From Candidatus Bipolaricaulota bacterium (GTDB lineage Bacteria > Bipolaricaulota > Bipolaricaulia > M55B111), in contig JAGXLP010000085.1 of assembly GCA_018334615.1 (NCBI GenBank), positions 1 through 5,410 of the forward strand: DNA of 5,410 bases, given 5' to 3'. Positions 1 to 5,410 of this stretch are shown piece by piece (the first letter of the stretch is position 1; the number at the start of each line of letters is the position of its first letter). Under the pieces are notes generated by a model. It searched no databases. It saw only the letters and a list, made by a program, of their open reading frames with translations, and was not told where the DNA came from. The translations under genes and the position numbers were made by a program.

Positions 1-290
1 GGTATAAACAGGGTGTTCAGGTCTCTCATCTCTTCCTGCACTTCTGGTTGGGTCATCTGTTTGAACTCGTCAAGCAGGATGGTATGGTCGAAGAGATTAT
101 CGTAGTGATCGGTATAGGTAGACTCTCTTCCTCTCTCGCAAACAACCAGGGTCGCGAAATCTTCTTTCTTTGCTCCGTAGCCAATTTCCAGAGCCGAGTG
201 CGAGCCCAGAACTCCTATAGTAACATCACTCTTCTTTTCAATCCGATAGTCTTCGACAATTTTTTTTATTTGATTTGACCCAATTGACAT
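1..290 (-). CDS. purP: PurP, formate-dependent AICAR formyl ligase (FAICAR synthetase), N-terminal part
   Basis: Partial gene: the first 96 complete codons are present and the rest lies beyond the left edge (the family is about 340-370 residues). PurP uses ATP and formate to formylate AICAR to FAICAR, the ninth step of IMP synthesis, in archaea lacking the folate-dependent PurH domain; it is cytoplasmic. The translation begins MSIGSNQIKKIVEDY and then shows VTIGVLGSHSALEI (residues 23-36), GAKKEDFATLVVCERGRE (39-56) and NTLFIP (92-97). From memory these align with the M. jannaschii PurP N-terminus (TIATLGSHTSLHI, then GAK, GR and NSIVVPHGS), including the His of the GSH motif (His31 here). 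The C-terminal ATP-grasp part is not visible. The start is ATG at 290-288, preceded by GAGGTGG six bases upstream. It is transcribed divergently from purD, suggesting shared purine control. The family is clear; whether it is the catalytic PurP or one of the archaeal paralogues cannot be decided from this fragment. Confidence 0.93.
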   Translation of the reverse strand, partial: MSIGSNQIKKIVEDYRIEKKSDVTIGVLGSHSALEIGYGAKKEDFATLVVCERGRESTYTDHYDNLFDHTILLDEFKQMTQPEVQEEMRDLNTLFI

Positions 291-296
291 GTAATT

Positions 297-303
297 CCAC
301 CTC
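297..303 (-). promoter_or_regulatory. Shine-Dalgarno site of purP
   Basis: On the minus strand the bases read GAGGTGG, a strong match to the anti-SD end of 16S rRNA, with a 6-nt spacer to the ATG at 290. It fixes the purP start. Confidence 0.8.
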
Positions 304-314
304 GGAAATCGCCC

Positions 315-328
315 TTTCAATTTTGAAA
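315..328. repeat. 6-bp inverted repeat near the expected purP transcription start
   Basis: TTTCAA, a 2-nt centre, then TTGAAA. It lies 22-43 bases downstream of the purP TATA-like box, where the transcription start and early leader of purP are expected. A repressor bound here could block initiation. The arms are short and AT-rich, so chance is a real alternative. Confidence 0.3.
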
Positions 329-349
329 ATATGATAATGAGTCTTGTTC

Positions 350-358
350 TATATTAAA
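350..358 (-). promoter_or_regulatory. TATA-like promoter element of purP
   Basis: The minus strand reads TTTAATATA, preceded by the purine-rich bases ACAGA, a possible BRE. With the archaeal spacing of about 25 bases from the TATA centre, transcription would start near 327-330, giving a leader of about 38 nt before the ATG at 290. The region is AT-rich, so such boxes also arise by chance; the position relative to the gene is the main support. Confidence 0.5.
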
Positions 359-446
359 TCTGTCAAAATATTATCAAAAGAATAATAAATCATCACAATT
401 GCGTTTAACAGGTTTGTAGGTATGTTTTCTTATAAAGTCCAGGGGT

Positions 447-461
447 TTCTTTTGCAAAGAA
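447..461. repeat. Inverted repeat in the middle of the divergent spacer, possible operator
   Basis: TTCTTT, a 3-nt centre TGC, then AAAGAA: perfect 6-bp arms. The core TTTGCAAA (451-458) is itself an 8-bp palindrome. It is about 95 bp from the purP box and 120 bp from the purD box. The symmetry fits a dimeric helix-turn-helix regulator, but no regulator gene is in the window and I know no archaeal purine operator of this sequence. Confidence 0.28.
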
Positions 462-579
462 GTATTATCACCTGCTATGTCTTATCTATCTTGACTTCCT
501 TGGCCCCTCCTCGAATAATCTAGGGAATGTTTTTCATCCCGGGTAAATAACCAAATCAAGATAAGGAAGTATCTTCTGA

Positions 580-587
580 TTTAATTT
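580..587 (+). promoter_or_regulatory. Probable TATA-like promoter element of purD-purL-purQ
   Basis: TTTAATTT would place transcription start near 608, giving a leader of about 38 nt before the ATG at 646 and mirroring the purP arrangement. The match is weak and the bases just upstream are not purine-rich. An alternative is TAAATAA at 544-550, with a longer leader. Confidence 0.4.
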
Positions 588-633
588 GTTTTTGTAAATG
601 AATCCACTATCTCATTCCGAAATGAAACCCTCT

Positions 634-639
634 GGAGGT
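634..639 (+). promoter_or_regulatory. Shine-Dalgarno site of purD
   Basis: GGAGGT with a 6-nt spacer to the ATG at 646: a near-ideal site that decides the purD start. Confidence 0.85.
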
Positions 640-645
640 TTTTGA

Positions 646-1938
646 ATGAAAAACGTATTGATCATTGGTAGCGGTGGCAGGGAGCATGCGCTTGCCGATA
701 AGCTCAAGCAAGATCGGAAGGTGGGGACCGTATTTTGCGCCCCCGGAAATGGAGGTACGAAACGGGCGAGTGGAATTGAAAATATCGATTTTTCCGGGTT
801 TGATGATTTGAAAAGGAAAGTACAAAGTAACGCGATTGATTTGGTTGTAGTTGGACCAGAAAAACCTCTTGCCGAAGGCATAGCAGATTTTTTTGAAGGT
901 GCGGGGATCTCGTGCTTTGGTTTTAAGAAAAGTACGGCCAGACTGGAGTCGAGTAAAAATTTTGCCGACGAATTCAAGCAAAAATACGGGGTTCAATCTC
1001 CAAGCTTTGAATCCTTCTCCGTTTATGAAGAGGCAAAACATTTCCTCGAGAAGAGATTTTCCCGAAGTCGAGGAACAAAACTATGGGTTAAAGCGGACGA
1101 ATTATGTGGAGGTAAGGGAGTTATAGGTGTGGAGACCCTGGAAGAGGGAGAGGAAGCTTCGAGCACGCTGTTGGAGGAGAAAGAGTGTGGGGTTGGAGAA
1201 AAGATAATAATTCAGGAAGACGTCCCCGGTGAGGAGATTACAGTACAGGCTCTGACGGATGGTGATAGTTTTGTTTTAACTCCTTCTTCGCAGGATCATA
1301 AACAGCTTTACGAAGGAGGCGTGGGGCCAAACACCGGGGGTATGGGTGCTTATGCTCCCGCTCCAGCTTTTTCCGGGCAAGTGGAGAAAAATTTTCGGAA
1401 TGAGGTATTACTTCCAACGTCAAAGGGGCTGCAAGAAGAAGGATTGGGTGGCCCGGGCGTCCTTTATTTCGGGCTGGGATTGTCAGAAACGGGAAACCCG
1501 AAGGTTTTGGAATATAATGTAAGGTTTGGCGACCCCGAGGCCCAAACCGTCCTAAGGTTACTCGATTCCGACCTCTATCCAATATTGAAAGCGGCCAGCG
1601 AAAACCGTCTATCCGAAATCAAGGGAGAGGTCGATTGGCAGGAAAGAGCGGCAATATGTGTAATACTTTCGGTCGATGGTTATCCCCGGGATTACGGTGA
1701 CGAGGTATATCCTATCGAGGGGTTAAAGATGGCCGGTAAACTTCCCGAAGTGAGGATATATCATAGCGGGACGGCGGTAGAGGATGGAACTGTATATACA
1801 AACGGAGGAAGGATACTGAGTGTAACCGCTGTCGGAGATTCGGTCAGGGAAGCCCGAAGAAAAGTCTACCGTGCAATTGATGAGATCCACTTTGAGGGTA
1901 TGTACTATAGAAAGGATATCGGGAGCAAAGCGGTTTAA
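646..1938 (+). CDS. purD: PurD, phosphoribosylamine-glycine ligase (GAR synthetase)
   Basis: Cytoplasmic ATP-grasp ligase for step 2 of purine synthesis: 5-phosphoribosylamine + glycine + ATP gives GAR + ADP + Pi. The 430-residue length is normal for the family. The N-terminal nucleotide-binding-like fold starts VLIIGSGGREHAL (4-16); VVVGPEKPLAEGI (67-79) and LESSKNFADEF (100-110) follow. The ATP-grasp region contains VKADELCGGKGV (148-159), EDVPGEEITVQALTDG (191-206), SQDHKQLYEGG (215-225) and GPNTGGMGAYAPAP (227-240). The Mg/ATP carboxylates lie in VLEYNVRFGDPEAQ (287-300). The C-terminal domain has AICVILSVDGYP (336-347), GGRILSVTA (387-395) and the usual FRxDIG-like end as YYRKDIGSKAV (420-430). 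An oddity is ELCGGKGV where most PurD proteins have GLAAGKGV; the lysine loop itself is intact. The start is set by GGAGGT. It leads the probable operon, with purL 36 nt downstream. Confidence 0.97.
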   Translation: MKNVLIIGSGGREHALADKLKQDRKVGTVFCAPGNGGTKRASGIENIDFSGFDDLKRKVQSNAIDLVVVGPEKPLAEGIADFFEGAGISCFGFKKSTARLESSKNFADEFKQKYGVQSPSFESFSVYEEAKHFLEKRFSRSRGTKLWVKADELCGGKGVIGVETLEEGEEASSTLLEEKECGVGEKIIIQEDVPGEEITVQALTDGDSFVLTPSSQDHKQLYEGGVGPNTGGMGAYAPAPAFSGQVEKNFRNEVLLPTSKGLQEEGLGGPGVLYFGLGLSETGNPKVLEYNVRFGDPEAQTVLRLLDSDLYPILKAASENRLSEIKGEVDWQERAAICVILSVDGYPRDYGDEVYPIEGLKMAGKLPEVRIYHSGTAVEDGTVYTNGGRILSVTAVGDSVREARRKVYRAIDEIHFEGMYYRKDIGSKAV

Positions 1939-1965
1939 GAGATATGATTGTGTTTTGGCTTACGC

Positions 1966-1970
1966 GAGGA
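1966..1970 (+). promoter_or_regulatory. Shine-Dalgarno site that decides the purL start
   Basis: GAGGA lies 4 nt before the ATG at 1975. The in-frame TTG at 1948 has no comparable site and would add nine residues (MCFGLREDA) before the MQVIRIK strand that begins the PurS-like domain, so ATG 1975 is preferred. Confidence 0.65.
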
Positions 1971-1974
1971 CGCT

Positions 1975-4935
1975 ATGCAGGTTATTAGGATAAAGTGTGA
2001 TAGAACCCGGCCGTCGGAGATAAATATCCAGGATAAGGCTTCCCGATGGTTGGGAATCGAGGTCGAGGACCTCAAATTGATAGATGTTTATCTGGTTGAT
2101 ATTTCTTTGTCCAAATCCGAGATTGCCCTTGTAAAAGAAGATATTCTGGTTGATCCGGTACTACAGGATGCGTTTTGCTCATACGGGGAAGGTGGAATAA
2201 AAGAGGTTTTTGAGTGGATAATTCAGGTGGGTCTCAAACCCGGGATGAAAGATGGAGAAGGAGAGAGAACAAAAGGTGCTGTCGAGGATTTGCTTGGTAG
2301 GGATCTTCACGGAGGAGTCTATACAGCCCAGGAATACCTCTTAAGTGGAGATCTTAGTCGTTCAGAGGTTAGCAAAATCGCGTGGGAGCTGCTGGCAAAC
2401 GATCTGATAAATAGGGTAACTATATTAAGAACTGAAGAATTGAGGGAGAAAGAGAGGAACCTAGCTGAAATTCCCGGATTGCCTACCCATGACGGTGTGG
2501 ATCTTCAATCTTTTGACGTAAATCAATTAGCTGAAATCTCGTCCCGAAGAAACCTTGCCCTAACTGAGAAGGAGATTGAAAGCATCCGAAAATACTTTGC
2601 CAGAGAAAGAGTTATCGATGAAAGGCAGACCAGAGGACTGGATGGAGATATAACTGATGTCGAGCTGGAAGCAATTGCTCAAACCCAATCGGAGCATTGT
2701 AAGCACAAGATTTTCAATGCCACGATTGATTACGTGAATGAAGACGAAGGTCGAAAAGAGAAAATCAATTCCCTGATGGACACTTATATCAAAAAATCCA
2801 GTAGAGAAATTGACCGGGACTGGGTTCTTTCATCTTTTTGGGATAACGCCGGCGTAATGAGGTTTAACGAAGATTACGCGGTGACTCTAAAATTTGAAAC
2901 TCATAACTCACCTTCTGCAAAGGATCCTTATGGCGGTTCCATCACCGGAATTGTGGGTGTATACAGGGATCCACTGGGAACCGGAAAAGGGTCAAAAATC
3001 ATTGCCGGCTCCTATGGTTTTGTAACTCCCTACCCCTCTTACGAAGGACCACTCCAGCCTGAAATAAAGCCAAGAAGGCTGCTTGAGGGTATCGTGGAAG
3101 GCGTCAGGGACGGAGGCAACAAATCGGGAATCCCAACGATAACAGGTTACTCGAAGTTCGATAACAGTTACCTCGGTAAGCCACTGGTTTACGTAGGTGC
3201 TGTGGGTCTGATGCCCCAAGAGATAGATGGAGAAAAAGGCTGGGAAAAGGATGTAGATGACGGGGATTTAATTATTATAGCGGGAGGTCGAGTTGGCCGT
3301 GACGGAATTCACGGAGTGACAGAATCCTCGCTGGAGTTCAGCGAGGATATCACCTCCGGTCATGTACAGATTGGCGACCCGTTTACCCAGAAAAAAGTCC
3401 ACGATTTTGTCTTAGAGGCTAGGGACCGAGGATTACTCAAACTGGTCTGGGACCTTGGAGGTGGGGGTTTATCTTCCGCAATCGGGGAAACCGCAGAGTT
3501 TTCCGGGGGATGTATCCTGGATTTGAAAAGGGCTCCAGTCAAGTATGAAGGGTTAAAGCCGTGGGAGATATTGGTGTCGGAATCTCAGGAAAGGATGTTG
3601 CTTGGAATCGATCGGGATGAGCTTACCAGGTTGGAGGATCTGGCCGCCAAACACGAGGTAGAGATCACGTGTATGGGTGAATTTACCGATAGTGGATACT
3701 TCCAAGTTAATTATGGAAAAGAAGTAGTTGGATACCTTGATCTGGAGTTTTTGCACGGCGGCTTTCCAGATTACGAGCTTGAGGGAGTCTGGTCTGCACC
3801 GGAACTCTCCGAGCCCGACCCTTCACAGGTTTCTGATCCGGAAGAGGAATTCCTAAGCCTTCTATCTCGTCCAAATATTGCCTCAAAAAAATGGATCCAG
3901 AGGCAGTACGACCACGAAGTTCAGGGAAACACTTTGATAAAACCACTGGTGGGAATCAATCCTGTGAAGTCGGATGCTTCGGTTATTAAACCACTTCCGG
4001 ATACCTGTGAAGGCCTGGCACTTGGACTGGGAAATAACTTTCACTACTCAAAAATCGACCCTTACTGGATGGCAGCAAGTTCCCTGGAAGAATCCCTTCG
4101 TAGGGTGATATCCGTGGGGGCGGACCCACAGAAGATTGCGTTAAACGACAACTTCACCTGGCCGAATTCCCTTTACGATAAAAAGGACAACCCCGAAGGC
4201 AAGCGGAATTTAGGTAAGTTGGTCAGGGCTAACAAAGCTCTGGATAAGTTTACTCGGGAGTTTGGTACTCCCTGTATTTCGGGAAAAGATTCCATGTTTA
4301 TTACAGGTAACCTCCGGGACGAATCGGGAGATGTAAAAAAGGTCTCCGGGCTTCCCGCTCTGCAGATTTCCGCCCTGGGAAAGGTAAAAGACGTCCAAAA
4401 ATGTAAGACACTGGTGCCGCAGAGAGAGGGAGATTTAGTTTACCTGATAGGAATCACGCGGGACGAACTGGGAGGCTCTGAATATTATGAATATAGAGGA
4501 AAAGTTGGTTGCAACGTACCGCGGGTGAAACCGAAAGTGACGAGAAAGAACTACGATTTCATTCATACCTGCATTCAGGAAGACCTTGCCTTGACGGTTC
4601 ACGGTATTTATCGAGGTGGCCTGGCTATTTCCCTGGCCGAGATGGCAATTTCAGCCGACCTGGGCCTTCGGATTGATCTGGAAGATGTACCAAGGGAGGG
4701 TGATCTAACTGAGGAGAAGATACTTTATTCCGAAACCCCTGCCAGATTTCTGATCACGGTCGACGAAAAAAATGAAGAAAGGGTAAATGCGTTAGACTTC
4801 GAAGTTCCCTTAGGAAAGATCGGGGTCGTAAAAGGGAATAGGTTTGAGGTAAAAAAGCCTCCGGGATTGGGGATAATCGACGTCCCACTTACCGAGTTAA
4901 AAGACCGTTATTACGAGACCTTTGAGGGATTTTGA
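1975..4935 (+). CDS. purL: PurSL-type phosphoribosylformylglycinamidine synthase, synthetase subunit (PurS-PurL fusion)
   Basis: Cytoplasmic synthetase part of FGAM synthase (step 4): FGAR + ATP + ammonia gives FGAM + ADP + Pi, with ammonia from PurQ. It has 986 residues from ATG 1975, longer than stand-alone PurL (about 720-760) and shorter than the single-chain bacterial enzyme (about 1,290), which includes the glutaminase. Residues 1-155 look like two tandem PurS-like halves: IRIKCDRTRPSE with DPVLQDAF (60-67), then IIQVGLKPGMKDGEGE (82-97) with LLANDLINRVTI (139-150). The first PurM-like half has TQSEHCKHK (237-245), ETHNSPSAKDPYGG (308-321), GRDGIHGVTESS (441-452), GDPFTQKK (467-474), DLGGGGLSSAIGE (493-505) and SESQERML (535-542). 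The second half has NNFHYSKIDPYWMAASSLEESL (about 687-708), NDNFTWPN (724-731), ISGKDSM (768-774) and GGLAISLAEMAIS (881-893). The protein ends with no glutaminase domain, consistent with purQ overlapping its stop. All major blocks are present and no frameshift is visible. Confidence 0.95.
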   Translation: MQVIRIKCDRTRPSEINIQDKASRWLGIEVEDLKLIDVYLVDISLSKSEIALVKEDILVDPVLQDAFCSYGEGGIKEVFEWIIQVGLKPGMKDGEGERTKGAVEDLLGRDLHGGVYTAQEYLLSGDLSRSEVSKIAWELLANDLINRVTILRTEELREKERNLAEIPGLPTHDGVDLQSFDVNQLAEISSRRNLALTEKEIESIRKYFARERVIDERQTRGLDGDITDVELEAIAQTQSEHCKHKIFNATIDYVNEDEGRKEKINSLMDTYIKKSSREIDRDWVLSSFWDNAGVMRFNEDYAVTLKFETHNSPSAKDPYGGSITGIVGVYRDPLGTGKGSKIIAGSYGFVTPYPSYEGPLQPEIKPRRLLEGIVEGVRDGGNKSGIPTITGYSKFDNSYLGKPLVYVGAVGLMPQEIDGEKGWEKDVDDGDLIIIAGGRVGRDGIHGVTESSLEFSEDITSGHVQIGDPFTQKKVHDFVLEARDRGLLKLVWDLGGGGLSSAIGETAEFSGGCILDLKRAPVKYEGLKPWEILVSESQERMLLGIDRDELTRLEDLAAKHEVEITCMGEFTDSGYFQVNYGKEVVGYLDLEFLHGGFPDYELEGVWSAPELSEPDPSQVSDPEEEFLSLLSRPNIASKKWIQRQYDHEVQGNTLIKPLVGINPVKSDASVIKPLPDTCEGLALGLGNNFHYSKIDPYWMAASSLEESLRRVISVGADPQKIALNDNFTWPNSLYDKKDNPEGKRNLGKLVRANKALDKFTREFGTPCISGKDSMFITGNLRDESGDVKKVSGLPALQISALGKVKDVQKCKTLVPQREGDLVYLIGITRDELGGSEYYEYRGKVGCNVPRVKPKVTRKNYDFIHTCIQEDLALTVHGIYRGGLAISLAEMAISADLGLRIDLEDVPREGDLTEEKILYSETPARFLITVDEKNEERVNALDFEVPLGKIGVVKGNRFEVKKPPGLGIIDVPLTELKDRYYETFEGF
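4924..4928 (+). promoter_or_regulatory. Shine-Dalgarno site of purQ inside the end of purL
   Basis: GAGGG lies 6 nt before the ATG at 4935, within the last purL codons. It supports independent or re-initiated translation at the TGATG overlap. Confidence 0.6.
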
Positions 4936-5410
4936 TGAAGAAAATTGCTGTCCTCTCGGGCTATGGAATTAACTGTAATGAGGAGACGGCGCTGGCATTC
5001 GAACTTGCCGCTAGGAAGCTGGGAGAGGAAGAAAGAGTTGCCACGCACCAGGTTCACGTCAATGATCTTATTCGCGGGCAACAAGAACTAAGCGATTTTT
5101 CCATGTTGACTATACCGGGTGGCTTTCTCCACGGGGACGACATATCAGCGGGTAAGATATTGGCGTCTAAGTTGCGGACGACTTTGGACCGTGATATAAG
5201 GGAGTTCGTGGGCCGGGGTAAGCCGGTAATGGGCATCTGTAATGGGTTTCAGGTTCTGGTCAAATATCCATTAATCCCGGATATTGCTGAAGCACAAAAG
5301 TATACGCTCACCGAGAACCGGACCGGAAGATTTATTGATCGGTGGGTAACGGTGAAGGTGAAAGAGAAAAGCTGCTCGGTATTCCTGCGAGGAATAGATC
5401 GTCTTAACCT
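4935..5410 (+). CDS. purQ: PurQ, glutaminase subunit of FGAM synthase, N-terminal part
   Basis: Partial gene: 158 complete codons, cut by the right edge (the family is usually about 220-270 residues). This class I glutamine amidotransferase hydrolyses glutamine and passes ammonia to the PurL synthetase. The start is typical: MKKIAVLSGYGINCNEE (1-17). The oxyanion-side block is IPGGFLHGDDISAGKILA (60-77), and the nucleophile elbow is MGICNGFQVLVK (99-110) with Cys102 as the expected catalytic cysteine. It continues LTENRTGRFIDRWVTVKV (125-142), matching the usual N(D/x)SGRF..RW segment. The catalytic His/Glu pair should lie beyond the edge. Its ATG shares the A of the purL TGA stop, so the two subunits are translationally coupled, as expected for stoichiometric partners. 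GFLHGDD and ICNGFQVLVK resemble PurQ proteins that, from memory, accompany PurSL-type synthetases. Confidence 0.95.
   Translation, partial: MKKIAVLSGYGINCNEETALAFELAARKLGEEERVATHQVHVNDLIRGQQELSDFSMLTIPGGFLHGDDISAGKILASKLRTTLDRDIREFVGRGKPVMGICNGFQVLVKYPLIPDIAEAQKYTLTENRTGRFIDRWVTVKVKEKSCSVFLRGIDRLN

Larger units (their letters stand above)
291..645. other. AT-rich divergent intergenic region between purP and purD
   Basis: This 355-bp spacer holds both promoters. No convincing gene is seen on either strand: the best short frame, 422-523 (33 codons), lacks a good ribosome site and resembles nothing known to me. No tRNA or recognised riboswitch is apparent. Beyond the TATA-like boxes near 350 and 580, another lies at 430-437 (TTATAAAG, usable in either direction). 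TATTATCA occurs twice (369-376 and 463-470), with a near-inverted copy TGATAATG at 332-339. A centred inverted repeat sits at 447-461, and 8-base words of 487-501 recur inverted at 556-570. Roughly 220 bp between the two core promoters remains unexplained, more than two archaeal promoters need, which suggests regulatory sites or a small RNA. This is inference only. Confidence 0.75.

Noticed and set aside
48..278. Open frame of 76 codons on the plus strand at the left end
   Set aside because: It lies entirely antisense to purP, whose conserved motifs are clear on the minus strand, and it has no recognisable domain.
422..523. 33-codon open frame in the divergent spacer, starting MFSYKVQGFLLQ
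   Set aside because: No good ribosome site, AT-rich context, no recognised similarity; this length is expected by chance.
612..625. Small TCATT/AATGA hairpin in the purD leader
   Set aside because: Only five AT-rich pairs with a 4-nt loop, with no T-run and no link to a known riboswitch.
622..645. Seven-codon upstream frame whose TGA abuts the purD ATG
   Set aside because: It contains the purD Shine-Dalgarno itself and has no ribosome site of its own, so it is most likely accidental.
607..1041. Minus-strand open frames opposite purD, and similar ones opposite purL and purQ
   Set aside because: They are shadows of strongly conserved genes, with no independent motifs.
1948..1974. TTG at 1948 as the purL start
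   Set aside because: The extra nine residues do not fit the PurS-like start, and GAGGA lies 4 nt before ATG 1975.
1944..1988. 14-codon frame from the ATG at 1944 overlapping the purL start
   Set aside because: Weak ribosome site, no leader-peptide features, and the main frame has a better-placed ATG at 1975.
1..5410. Mobile element, CRISPR array, tRNA or defence system
   Set aside because: No repeats of array type, transposase, integrase, terminal inverted repeats or tRNA-like folds were seen; all long frames on the coding strands are purine biosynthesis genes.

Overview
The window carries de novo purine biosynthesis genes from what is most likely an archaeon. The strongest lineage marker is the minus-strand gene at the left edge. 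It encodes the N-terminal third of PurP, the formate-dependent AICAR formyl ligase that archaea use in place of bacterial PurH transformylase. Strong Shine-Dalgarno motifs, TATA-like elements at archaeal spacing and an AT-rich spacer beside moderate-GC coding sequence agree with this. The sequence does not settle a phylum. A euryarchaeal or deep uncultured lineage is plausible, but that is inference.

Layout: purP runs leftward from 290 and is cut by the window edge. A 355-bp AT-rich divergent spacer (291-645) follows, with TATA-like boxes for both directions and several small inverted repeats, but no convincing gene. Rightward come purD (646-1938), a large purL (1975-4935) and purQ (4935 onward, cut by the right edge). 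The purD-purL gap is 36 nt, and purL and purQ overlap by one base (TGATG), so the three very probably form one operon.

Function: PurD makes GAR from phosphoribosylamine and glycine. PurL and PurQ convert FGAR to FGAM, with PurQ supplying ammonia from glutamine. PurP formylates AICAR to FAICAR late in the pathway. The divergent arrangement therefore places steps 2, 4 and 9 around one control region.

The most notable point is the PurL architecture. The protein is 986 residues, against about 720-760 for usual archaeal PurL, and begins with about 155 residues that look like two tandem PurS-type half domains. This is a PurS-PurL fusion with a separate glutaminase, and no free-standing purS is seen. 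PurL and PurQ motif variants (THNSPSA, GICNGFQVLVK) resemble, from memory, a PurSL/PurQ type known from bacteria such as Desulfuromonadota/Geobacter relatives, so a bacterial-type FGAM synthase sits beside an archaeal PurP. I see no mobile elements, CRISPR arrays, RNA genes or clearly undescribed system.
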